The notes beneath the pieces were generated by a model. That model had not been told where the DNA came from. It searched no databases and was given only the letters and a program-made list of their open reading frames with translations. Shown piece by piece: positions 7,866 to 15,007 of a DNA stretch of 64,000 nt. The stretch's first letter is position 1. Each line of letters begins with the position of its first letter. The stretch comes from Flavobacterium sp. SM15 (lineage in GTDB: Bacteria; Bacteroidota; Bacteroidia; Flavobacteriales; Flavobacteriaceae), in assembly GCF_022012335.1 (NCBI RefSeq), contig NZ_JAKLTO010000002.1, positions 372,001 to 436,000 of the forward strand, read 5' to 3'. The position numbers and the translations under genes were made by a program.

Positions 7866-8144
7866 TTAGCCGTTTAAAGGAATTAAGGCGGCTTCAATGT
7901 CAGAGCGCTTATAAAACACCCGGCCTCCAATGCCATATGACTTTAATTTTCCTTTTTTAGTCCAATTGTGTAGACTTGAGATGTCAATTTTGAGCATCTT
8001 TGCGACCTCCGACCTAGAAAGATAATCTTCGGGGGATTTTGGTTTGAATTCCTTTAGGAACTCATCTAAGTGAGCTTTTACGCCTTTTGTGATTTCGCTT
8101 TGTAGTTGTTCGGGCGAAATGTTAATCATCTGTACACTTTGCAT
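7866..8144 (-). CDS. Excisionase-like HTH protein
   Basis: This protein of about 92 residues carries a C-terminal MerR/excisionase-type winged-helix domain. The pattern is DYLSRSEVAKMLKIDISSLHNWTKKGKL, followed by the wing YGIGGRVFYKRSDIEAAL. This is the standard helix-turn-helix fold found in Bacteroidota mobile-element proteins that guide excision or regulate the element. The N-terminal MQSVQMINISPEQLQSEI part is the usual leader helix. The frame extends to a TTG at 8177; I chose the ATG at 8144 (another ATG is at 8129). It lies between the 255-residue orphan and the replication gene. Confidence 0.75.
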   Translation of the reverse strand: MQSVQMINISPEQLQSEITKGVKAHLDEFLKEFKPKSPEDYLSRSEVAKMLKIDISSLHNWTKKGKLKSYGIGGRVFYKRSDIEAALIPLNG

Positions 8145-8236
8145 ATTCGAAATATTTAATTGTTGATACTTCGGCAAAGATTTTACTATTTCGTTGGTAC
8201 TCTATTGCAGTACCGTACTGTTTTAGTACTGATTAT

Positions 8237-9004
8237 CTAATCAGTTATAATACACTTTATTTTCTCTTTAAAATCTTGACAAACTTCAAAATTATTTTTT
8301 TTGCAATATTCTAAAATTAGCTCAATATCTTCTTTTTTTCTTAAGTAGATATTTTTGTCTTTTGATTTTGAATCCTTTTTTATAACGCTTAGAGTTTGGG
8401 TTATATAAGGCCTATATCCATCTTTGTTGCCTAATAACTCAGCAATTTTTGGAGGCTCGTTTTCTCTCAACATTTCTTGTATTTCTCCAGTAGCAAATTT
8501 AACCCCAATTATAAACCAGTTTTCTTTTGTTTTATCTTTTTTCCGGTTATTGACTTTGGTTTCTTTTTCTATTTTTACGTTCTCTCTAAACTCCTGTTCA
8601 ATCTCATAGGCATAAATAGAAGTTTCTTTGTTTTTTTCTGGCATTAATTCCAAGTGCTCAAAGTAAAATTTATCATAATCAATTAAGGTATTTGAGCCTA
8701 AAGATTTTAATTCATTAACACACTTATCTAATAAAATATTTAAGTCCTTTGAGTAAATGTAAATTTTCCGCTTTTTTGTATTGATTATATTTTGATTTTC
8801 TTTTAATTGCAAATAATCAATAGTGCTGTTTAGAACTGTATTAATATCAAAACATAAAGTTTGCAAATTACTTATTGTCTTTTCTTTTGGTTCTGAGCGG
8901 TCTAAATATTCATAAATTGAGTTATAAAAATCAAAATAAGATTTAAGTTGTTTCCACTTTTCTGAATTCATAATGCCAATTGTAGTATATATTTTGTTTT
9001 CCAT
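8237..9004 (-). CDS. Element orphan protein, 255 residues, function unknown
   Basis: I do not recognise a family. The protein is very rich in Lys, Glu, Asn and Ile, and predicted mostly helical. The N-terminal half (1-120) looks like a helical bundle. Next comes a highly charged linker (about 135-165, NNRKKDKTKENW), then a C-terminal part with IIGVKFATGEIQEML and KDGYRPYITQTL. The last part resembles the 'region of a small helical wing' seen in many Bacteroidota element proteins, but I would not name it. It lies directly downstream of the integrase gene (37 bp). Confidence 0.6.
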   Translation of the reverse strand: MENKIYTTIGIMNSEKWKQLKSYFDFYNSIYEYLDRSEPKEKTISNLQTLCFDINTVLNSTIDYLQLKENQNIINTKKRKIYIYSKDLNILLDKCVNELKSLGSNTLIDYDKFYFEHLELMPEKNKETSIYAYEIEQEFRENVKIEKETKVNNRKKDKTKENWFIIGVKFATGEIQEMLRENEPPKIAELLGNKDGYRPYITQTLSVIKKDSKSKDKNIYLRKKEDIELILEYCKKNNFEVCQDFKEKIKCIITD

Positions 9005-9041
9005 TTTGATCGGATTTACTTAATTAAAACAATGCTTTTTT

Positions 9042-10382
9042 TTAGTTGTTTGTGCCGTTTTTAACGACTTTTAATTCGGGTGCTTTGTCTTTGTTTAATT
9101 GTTCGTAAAACTGCATAAAAAGGTCTGCGTTTGCGTCTTTGTCTTCACTTTTATTAATATAGTCAAGAAACAAACTTTCTTTACTGTGTCCAGTTATTCC
9201 AATTAATACGGCTGTTGGTATTTTTTTGTAATAATTAGTAGCAAATGAGCGTCTAAAACTATGCGAGGTCACAAGTTCCCATTTTGGGTAAAAGTCCCTA
9301 ATTTTACGCATACTTTCGGGATTTTCTTTTTTTGCATTTGGGTTTAATTTTTTACCCTCAACTATTTCGTTAATCTCCGCAAGTTCACAAACCTTTTTAA
9401 TATGTTCGTTTAGTTTTTGTGAACTCACTTTATAAGGAAATTCGTTTTCTAAAATATCAATTATATGTGGGTTTATTATCCCAATTGTTACCGATTTTTT
9501 TGTTTTTTGTTGGATTAAATCCAGGTACATACGCCCCCCTTTGTACCTAATATTATCCTTTGTGATATTAAGTAAGTCCCCGCCACGCTGTCCAATTTCA
9601 CAACCAATTAAAATCCATTTTCGAGCGTTTACATGCGCTTCATTTGTAATTTTATCACTGGTTCTAATTTTCTCTAATTCCTCAAAAGAAAGGGTAACGA
9701 TAAAACGCTCCTCATTTGTTTCTGTAAAGCCTTGCATTTGCTTTACATAAGGATTTATTTGTATTTCCGTTTTTTCAGCGTCCAAACAAACCGTTTTTAA
9801 ATTATCAATTTGTTTACCGGCGTAATTTTTGGAATAGTTTTTTTTGTTGATTAGCCAATTAGTAAACTTATCAACAAAGGTTTTATTAATATCTAAGAAG
9901 TGTATTTGTTTCTTTAGTGCGTTTTTTTCGTAGTCTTCAATTACTTTTTTAAAAGTTTCATAACCTTTAACTCTACTTTCTGAAATTCCGATTTTTGAGC
10001 GACCTGATACTTTTCGAGTGTTTGCGTTATCAATAATATACTGAATATGGTTTTTCAACAAACCTGAATCGGTTTTTTCTACTCTTTCAAAACATTTATC
10101 GATTTGACTTTGTAACCAAAATTTATCGATTAAAACACTTTTTGAAAGGTCTTCATTAAGATTGTCAAAAATATAGCTGGATAGTTTTTTTAGACTATTA
10201 AAGAGCTTTTTATTTTCATCTGTATTTTGTTTGGGCAGATTCGTTTTATCGCTCCAGTCTTTCGGGTTAATTGTAAAACCGGTATTTAACTCAATAAGGT
10301 TGTTTCTTCCAAAAGATAAATAAACCTTAATAGCAACGTTTTTATTTGCGTTACTTCTTAATCTAAAATTTACACTTGCCAT
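9042..10382 (-). CDS. Tyrosine recombinase (integrase) of the element
   Basis: This 446-residue site-specific recombinase would integrate and excise the element at tRNA-Leu. The N-terminal arm-binding domain (MASVNFRLRSNANKNVAIKVYLSFGR, then NPKDW) is typical of Bacteroidota integrases. A SAM-like core-binding domain (about 110-215) and the catalytic domain follow. Catalytic residues visible are Arg266 (GQRGGD), Lys near 294, His374 and Arg377 (HSFR), His399 (GHS) and Tyr408 (FLDY). The ATG at 10382 was chosen over a TTG 18 nt upstream. A promoter lies directly before it and overlaps one of the 11-bp repeats. All key residues are present, so it should be active. Confidence 0.95.
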   Translation of the reverse strand: MASVNFRLRSNANKNVAIKVYLSFGRNNLIELNTGFTINPKDWSDKTNLPKQNTDENKKLFNSLKKLSSYIFDNLNEDLSKSVLIDKFWLQSQIDKCFERVEKTDSGLLKNHIQYIIDNANTRKVSGRSKIGISESRVKGYETFKKVIEDYEKNALKKQIHFLDINKTFVDKFTNWLINKKNYSKNYAGKQIDNLKTVCLDAEKTEIQINPYVKQMQGFTETNEERFIVTLSFEELEKIRTSDKITNEAHVNARKWILIGCEIGQRGGDLLNITKDNIRYKGGRMYLDLIQQKTKKSVTIGIINPHIIDILENEFPYKVSSQKLNEHIKKVCELAEINEIVEGKKLNPNAKKENPESMRKIRDFYPKWELVTSHSFRRSFATNYYKKIPTAVLIGITGHSKESLFLDYINKSEDKDANADLFMQFYEQLNKDKAPELKVVKNGTNN

Positions 10383-10402
10383 AATTTGAACTTTGAACAA
10401 TT

Positions 10403-10432
10403 CAAAAATAAGGCTTTTTTAAAACTTGCCAA
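10403..10432 (-). promoter_or_regulatory. Integrase promoter overlapping an arm repeat
   Basis: On the minus strand, TTG (10432-10430), 19 nt, then TATTTTTG (10410-10403) fits the Bacteroidota consensus. It lies 20 bp before the integrase ATG (10382). The -33 TTG falls inside the first 11-bp repeat (10426-10436), so integrase bound there would be expected to block its own transcription. The promoter match is direct; the autoregulation is inference. Confidence 0.65.
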
Positions 10433-10458
10433 ACATTTGCCAAACATTTGCCAAACAT
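10426..10458 (+). repeat. Three tandem 11-bp repeats (TTGCCAAACAT), right arm sites
   Basis: There are three exact, adjacent copies of TTGCCAAACAT: 10426-10436, 10437-10447 and 10448-10458. The 11-bp period is about one helical turn, so bound proteins would sit on one face of the DNA. Similar copies occur at 4643-4664 near the other end. They are probable arm-type binding sites for the integrase N-terminal domain. Confidence 0.75.
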
Positions 10459-10590
10459 TATTCAATTTCATTAGTTTTTATTCAACTAATGAAACAAACC
10501 AAAAAAATTAAAAACTATAGAAAATAAAGGCTTTAAGAAGCATTTTACACACAATTACAACGTTTATACAAAAACATAAAATCGAATAGT

Positions 10591-10611
10591 TTCAAGTCCC
10601 GCCTTGAGTAC
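10591..10611 (+). repeat. attR: second copy of the 21-bp tRNA-Leu repeat
   Basis: This is identical to 4566-4586. The base before it is T instead of the tRNA's G, so the match stops exactly there. No tRNA body precedes it, so it is not a second tRNA. It lies about 130 bp beyond the tandem repeats, at the integrase end of the element. Confidence 0.92.
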
Positions 10612-10612
10612 A

Positions 10613-10639
10613 AAGCCTTAAACAAATTGTTTAAGGCTT
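10613..10639 (+). terminator. Displaced host terminator of tRNA-Leu
   Basis: An 11-bp stem (10613-10623 with 10629-10639, AAGCCTTAAAC/GTTTAAGGCTT) is followed by TTTTTG. It begins two bases after attR and has no gene immediately upstream. The simplest reading is that it was the original terminator of the tRNA-Gly/tRNA-Leu transcript before the element inserted. Confidence 0.75.
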
Positions 10640-10832
10640 TTTTGTTTTTAAGACTTTTCATTCAACAACTGTTATATTTATAAAAAAATCTAAGTGTTTT
10701 GTTAAATTACACTTTAACGAGTTTTTGTGCAGTTTAACGATTTTTTAATGATTGTATAATATAAGGAGTAATTTTGCACTCGATTTTAAAGTATTGTAAG
10801 TAAATCATTTAAAAACCAAAACAAAACACAAA

Positions 10833-12407
10833 ATGAGAACACTAGTTCTAACCCTTGTTTCCCTAATTACTGTTTCTTTTTCAACTCTAGCCCAAGGAGG
10901 TCAAAGCATAAAAACTGATAACAAAAAAATCAACAAAGTTGCAGTAGAAACTTCCGGATTGAATTTCATTACTCATGATTCAGGAATCAACTCTGAACTT
11001 TCAGAAGTAGGTTCGACTTTCTTCATGGACAAATACCTTATTTTATCCAACAAGAAAAGAGGTTTTGCAAAAGTTACCGTAGAGACAACCAGCAATACTG
11101 CCAACAACAACCTTTTTTGCGCAAACGTAGACAAATACGGAAATCTTTCTTACCCAATCGTTTTTTCAAGACTTTTGGATTCAGAAACCAACGAAGGAGG
11201 AGTAGCATTTTCTCCTAACCAAAAAACGATTTACTTAACAAGAGCAAAAGCCGAAAACCCTAACCAGTACGAATTATTCAAAGCTTCTTTAGACCTTGAA
11301 GTAAAAGGATACTGGAAAGATCTTCAGAAATTAGACATCAACGGTGCTTATTCTGTAGAAACTCCTTCAATGAATGCAGAAGGAACTAAATTGTACTTCG
11401 CATCTGAAATGCCAGGTGGTTTTGGTGGTTTTGATATTTATGTAGCTGATGTACTTGCAGACGGAACTTTAACCAACCCGGTAAACTTGGGTCCAACGGT
11501 AAATTCTTCTGCAGATGAAAAATACCCATACACGTCAGCCGAAAAAAAATACGTTTACTTCTCTTCAAAAGGGCACGAAACATTTGGTGGATATGATATT
11601 TTCAGAGCTTCATTAACAAACAATGCAATTGTTAACCGTGTAAACATGGGAAGCACTTTAAACACCACTAACGACGAGGTAGCTTTTATCTTAGCCAGCA
11701 AAACAAGAGGTTATATCTCTTCAAACAAAAATTCTGATGTTCAGGATTTCAATGTATACAAATTTGAATTGGTTGAACTAGAGCAAAAACTTGATGCAAT
11801 TGTAGTTGAAACTCAAACACAAACCGCTTTACCAAATGCAAAAGTTATCATCACGGACGAGTTTGGAAATGCCGTTAAAACAACGACAACAAACGAAAAC
11901 GGAAGAATTGCTTTAGAAGTAGCACCTTTAACACAATACACTATTGTAACCGAAAAAGAAGGCTACAATCTTAACACCATTATTTTCAACGCTTGGGGAA
12001 GCGGCAACAACAACTACAACAAAACAATTGCGCTTGATCAAACCAAAGCAGAAATCATTGACAACGCTATCGTCATTGAAAACATCTATTTCGATTTCAA
12101 CAAAGCAACCGTTAAAAAAGAGTCTGAGCTTTCACTTAACAAAATCATCGAAGTGTTGAATTCTAATCCTGAAATGAAGATCACCATCAACGCACACACC
12201 GATTCTAAAGGTTCAGACACATACAACATGAACCTATCTGAAAAACGTGCCGCTTCTGCTTATCAATACCTTGTTAAAAAAGGAATTGCAAAAGAGCGTT
12301 TAGAATCTAAAGGATATGGAAAAACGCAATTGAAATTCAACTGCGGAACAAATTGTACTACAGAAGAAGATGCTAAAAACAGAAGAATCGAATTCTTAAT
12401 CAAATAA
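10833..12407 (+). CDS. OmpA-family outer membrane protein with beta-propeller repeats
   Basis: This 524-residue envelope protein has a signal peptide (MRTLVLTLVSLITVSFSTLAQ, about 21 residues). A region of PD40/TolB-like propeller repeats follows (about 90-320; GGFGGFDIYVADV and FGGYDIFRASL repeats), then a carboxypeptidase-regulatory-like beta domain (about 325-405; TALPNAKVIITDEFGNAV). The C-terminal OmpA domain (about 415-524) has IYFDFNKATVKKES, INAHTDSKGSD and NRRIEF, which bind peptidoglycan. This architecture is common in Bacteroidota, where relatives include the T9SS protein PorE. A -7-type TAATTTTG (10769-10776) lies upstream, but its -33 partner is not clear. A tiny lipoprotein gene follows after 4 bp. 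Confidence 0.9.
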   Translation: MRTLVLTLVSLITVSFSTLAQGGQSIKTDNKKINKVAVETSGLNFITHDSGINSELSEVGSTFFMDKYLILSNKKRGFAKVTVETTSNTANNNLFCANVDKYGNLSYPIVFSRLLDSETNEGGVAFSPNQKTIYLTRAKAENPNQYELFKASLDLEVKGYWKDLQKLDINGAYSVETPSMNAEGTKLYFASEMPGGFGGFDIYVADVLADGTLTNPVNLGPTVNSSADEKYPYTSAEKKYVYFSSKGHETFGGYDIFRASLTNNAIVNRVNMGSTLNTTNDEVAFILASKTRGYISSNKNSDVQDFNVYKFELVELEQKLDAIVVETQTQTALPNAKVIITDEFGNAVKTTTTNENGRIALEVAPLTQYTIVTEKEGYNLNTIIFNAWGSGNNNYNKTIALDQTKAEIIDNAIVIENIYFDFNKATVKKESELSLNKIIEVLNSNPEMKITINAHTDSKGSDTYNMNLSEKRAASAYQYLVKKGIAKERLESKGYGKTQLKFNCGTNCTTEEDAKNRRIEFLIK

Positions 12408-12411
12408 CATC

Positions 12412-12540
12412 ATGAGAAAATTAGTTGCAGTAAGCGCCATTGCCCTTTCTTTAGCGTCTTGCTCAAGCGGATGGAGTTGTAAAGCCCGATATGTAAAACA
12501 CAATTCCACAAAAAACAAAGAAACACATCGTGTAGCCTAA
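12412..12540 (+). CDS. 42-residue lipoprotein downstream of the OmpA protein
   Basis: ATG at 12412, 4 bp after the OmpA-family stop, opens a frame ending TAA at 12538-12540. It encodes MRKLVAVSAIALSLASCSSG, then a short basic tail WSCKARYVKHNSTKNKETHRVA. The start is a textbook lipoprotein signal with lipobox LASC (lipidated Cys17), leaving only 26 residues after processing, with one more cysteine. A strong terminator follows immediately. It is too short to assign a family, but the signal, spacing and terminator make a real gene likely. Confidence 0.7.
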   Translation: MRKLVAVSAIALSLASCSSGWSCKARYVKHNSTKNKETHRVA

Positions 12541-12543
12541 ATA

Positions 12544-12571
12544 AAAAGTCCCGAAATATTTCGGGACTTTT
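12544..12571. terminator. Terminator of the OmpA/lipoprotein transcript
   Basis: A perfect 14-bp palindrome (12544-12557 with 12558-12571) with core GTCCCGAAA/TTTCGGGAC is flanked by A's and T's. It ends the transcript just after the small lipoprotein. Confidence 0.88.
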
Positions 12572-12599
12572 ATATTTTTGCAATCCTTAAAAAAACGCC

Positions 12600-12941
12600 A
12601 TGGGAACATTTTCAATTAGTAAAAAAGAAAACGGTTTATTCAAATTCGAATACAATTCCCGAAAAGGAAAAACCTTACTTACAAGCCAAAGCTATAAAGA
12701 CAAGGAAGCCTGCGAGCAAGACATTATCTTTTTAAAGGAACGCATCGAACAGGTTTCATTTCTAAAATTCAAAACCCCTGCAGGAAAGTTTTTCTTCAAA
12801 ATGATTCACAAAGGACACATTCATGGTATCAGCAGAAAATTCACCACTGAGCTGCTTTTAGCCAAAGGACTGGATGAAATCACGACCAAATTTTCCGCTT
12901 CGGAAGTTTTAGATTTTTCACAGGAAATTTTATTCGATTAA
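12600..12941 (+). CDS. YegP-like DUF1508 protein
   Basis: This 113-residue protein has two DUF1508-like repeats. The first (about 9-48) reads NGLFKFEYNSRKGKTLLTSQSYKDKEACEQDI. The second, more degenerate, is about 61-95 (GKFFFKMIHKGHIHGISRKFTTELLLAKGLDEI). DUF1508 proteins are small cytoplasmic beta-alpha proteins of unknown function, related to E. coli YegP. It converges on clpX, with a shared terminator between. Confidence 0.75.
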   Translation: MGTFSISKKENGLFKFEYNSRKGKTLLTSQSYKDKEACEQDIIFLKERIEQVSFLKFKTPAGKFFFKMIHKGHIHGISRKFTTELLLAKGLDEITTKFSASEVLDFSQEILFD

Positions 12942-12950
12942 CCACATAAA

Positions 12951-12975
12951 AAAATCCCGAACCAGTCGGGATTTT
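12951..12975. terminator. Shared terminator of the YegP-like gene and clpX
   Basis: A 10-bp stem (12951-12960 with 12966-12975), AAAATCCCGA/TCGGGATTTT with loop ACCAG, has A's on one side and T's on the other. It can stop both converging genes. Confidence 0.88.
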
Positions 12976-12978
12976 ATT

Positions 12979-14211
12979 TTATGAAGCAGCCTGTAAACGC
13001 TGCAATAAATTTTTGCTTAACGAATGTTCTGCGTAATCTTTATCAATAATTAGCTCTTTCTCATCCGAACTTGGCAAATCATACATGGCATCGGTTAAAA
13101 TTGCCTCACAAAGCGAACGCAATCCACGGGCACCTAATTTGTATTCCAAAGCTTTCTCTACAATAAAATCTAACGCATCATCGGTCATGGAAAACTCAAC
13201 ATCGTCCATGGCAAACAATTTCTTATACTGTTTTACCAACGCGTTTTTTGGTTCGGTTAAAATTGCTCTTAAAGTCGCTCTATCTAACGGATCCATATGG
13301 GTTAATACCGGCAAACGTCCAATAATTTCCGGAATCAAACCAAAGTCTTTGATGTCCTTTGGAATGATGTACTGCAACAAATTATCCTTGTCGATGTTAT
13401 CGGCACTTTTCGAAGAACCATAACCCACCGCCTGACGGTTTAAACGTTTGGAAATCACACGATCGATACCATCAAAAGCACCACCGGCAATAAACAAAAT
13501 ATTTTGAGTATTGACTTCTACAAACTTCTGATCCGGATGTTTTCTTCCTCCTTTAGGCGGAACATTTACAACCGTACCTTCCAAGAGCTTCAACAAAGCC
13601 TGCTGCACGCCTTCTCCGGACACATCTCGTGTAATGGAAGGATTGTCACTCTTACGGGCAATTTTATCAATCTCGTCAATAAAAACAATTCCGCGTTCCG
13701 CTTTTGCCACATCGTAGTCTGCCGCCTGTAATAAACGGGTCAAAATACTTTCAACATCTTCCCCAACATAACCTGCTTCTGTTAAAACGGTCGCATCCAC
13801 GATTGCCAAGGGAACGTTCAACATTTTAGCAATGGTTTTGGCCACCAACGTTTTTCCGGTACCGGTTTGACCTACCATGATGATGTTACTCTTTTCAATT
13901 TCTACCTCATCGTCAACCTGTTTTTGAAGCAAACGTTTGTAGTGGTTATAAACCGCAACCGCCAGAACTTTTTTGGTTTGCTCCTGGCCGATTACATATT
14001 GATCTAAAAAGGCACGAATTTCTTTTGGTTTGCTTAACACCAAATCCGCAAGCAAGCTTGAATTACCGCTTTGCTTTAACTCCTCCAACACAATTCCATG
14101 TGCTTGTTCAATACACTTATCACAAATGTGTGCATTGATTCCTGCTATAAGCAGATTCGTTTCCGGCTTTCTTCTTCCGCAAAATGAACACTCTAATACT
14201 TCCTTAGCCAT
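12979..14211 (-). CDS. clpX: ClpX, unfoldase subunit of the ClpXP protease
   Basis: This 410-residue AAA+ ATPase recognises and unfolds substrates and feeds them to ClpP in the cytoplasm. The N-terminal zinc-binding domain has Cys8, Cys11, Cys30 and Cys33. Walker A is GQTGTGKT (114-121) and Walker B is FIDEID (177-182). The pore loop GYVG (about 147-150) and sensor region RVISKRLNR are present. Length is typical. It lies 48 bp downstream of clpP, so the two form an operon. Confidence 0.98.
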   Translation of the reverse strand: MAKEVLECSFCGRRKPETNLLIAGINAHICDKCIEQAHGIVLEELKQSGNSSLLADLVLSKPKEIRAFLDQYVIGQEQTKKVLAVAVYNHYKRLLQKQVDDEVEIEKSNIIMVGQTGTGKTLVAKTIAKMLNVPLAIVDATVLTEAGYVGEDVESILTRLLQAADYDVAKAERGIVFIDEIDKIARKSDNPSITRDVSGEGVQQALLKLLEGTVVNVPPKGGRKHPDQKFVEVNTQNILFIAGGAFDGIDRVISKRLNRQAVGYGSSKSADNIDKDNLLQYIIPKDIKDFGLIPEIIGRLPVLTHMDPLDRATLRAILTEPKNALVKQYKKLFAMDDVEFSMTDDALDFIVEKALEYKLGARGLRSLCEAILTDAMYDLPSSDEKELIIDKDYAEHSLSKNLLQRLQAAS

Positions 14212-14259
14212 ATCTCACTCACTTTTCCTGTCTGGAACACTTTCCAAACACCTCATTTC

Positions 14260-14922
14260 TTATTTATTTCTTGTCAACACCTCATCAATCATACCGTATT
14301 CTTTTGCTTCGGCAGCAATCATCCAGTAATCTCTTTCACTGTCTTTGTATACCTTATCGTACGGTTGTTTTGAATGATTAGAGATGATTTGGTACAACTC
14401 TTCTTTCAATTTCAACATTTCCTTTAAGTTGATTTCCATATCGGTTGCAACTCCTTGCGCTCCACCTGAAGGCTGATGAATCATCACACGGGAATGTGGT
14501 AAAGCCGAACGTTTTCCGTCTGCGCCCGCACAAAGCAATACTGCTCCCATGGAAGCTGCCATTCCGGTACAAATTGTAGCAACATCGGGTTTTACAAATT
14601 GCATGGTATCATAAATTCCTAATCCAGCATACACACTTCCTCCAGGAGAATTGATATAAATGCTGATATCTTTAGAAGCATCTACACTTTCTAAAAACAA
14701 CAGCTGCGCCTGGATAATGTTTGCCACATAGTCATCCACTCCTGTCCCCAAAAAGATGATGCGGTCCATCATCAAACGGGAAAAAACATCCATGGAAGCG
14801 ACATTCAACTGACGCTCTTCAATAATATAAGGAGTCATACTTCCAACGATTTTATCGTAGTACATGCTGTTTACTCCGTGATGCTTCGTGGCATATTTTT
14901 TAAATTCTTTTCCGTAGTTCAT
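14260..14922 (-). CDS. clpP: ClpP, proteolytic subunit of the ClpXP protease
   Basis: This 220-residue serine peptidase forms the double-ring chamber of ClpXP. The catalytic triad is visible: Ser124 (GMAASMG), His149 (VMIHQPSGG) and Asp194 (KDSERD). The length is slightly above the usual 200, with an N-terminal extension (about 1-25) that may be a propeptide. The order tig-clpP-clpX on the minus strand is the widespread chaperone/protease cluster. A terminator separates tig from clpP. Confidence 0.98.
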   Translation of the reverse strand: MNYGKEFKKYATKHHGVNSMYYDKIVGSMTPYIIEERQLNVASMDVFSRLMMDRIIFLGTGVDDYVANIIQAQLLFLESVDASKDISIYINSPGGSVYAGLGIYDTMQFVKPDVATICTGMAASMGAVLLCAGADGKRSALPHSRVMIHQPSGGAQGVATDMEINLKEMLKLKEELYQIISNHSKQPYDKVYKDSERDYWMIAAEAKEYGMIDEVLTRNK

Positions 14923-14956
14923 ATAGTAAATCTTTTAGTTTGTAAGTTATAAAAAA

Positions 14957-14980
14957 ACGCCAGACTAAATGGTCTGACGT
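14957..14980 (-). terminator. Terminator after tig
   Basis: A 9-bp stem (14957-14965 with 14972-14980) with one G-U pair on the minus strand is followed by a T-run. It lies 28 bp beyond the tig stop and 35 bp before clpP. It could give partial read-through into clpP. Confidence 0.75.
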
Positions 14981-15007
14981 TCAAATATACTTATTTTTTA
15001 CGAGAAA

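Larger units (their letters stand above)
4566..10611. mobile_element. 6 kb integrative element in tRNA-Leu
   Basis: The element is bounded by the exact 21-bp direct repeat. It carries a tyrosine integrase next to one end, two small HTH proteins, a probable replication initiator, two orphan proteins and a BRCT protein, all on the minus strand. The genes are visibly more AT-rich than the flanks and use more TTA/ATA/AAT codons. Tandem 11-bp repeats lie inside both ends. I see no relaxase, conjugation gene, capsid, terminase or Zot-type ATPase. It is therefore best called a small integrated plasmid-like, satellite-like or cryptic filamentous-phage-like element. Integration is well supported; the type is inference. 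Confidence 0.88.

Noticed and set aside
10591-10611. Second tRNA-Leu gene
   Set aside because: Only the 3' end of the tRNA is present; no acceptor, D or anticodon arm precedes it. It is an attachment-site copy.
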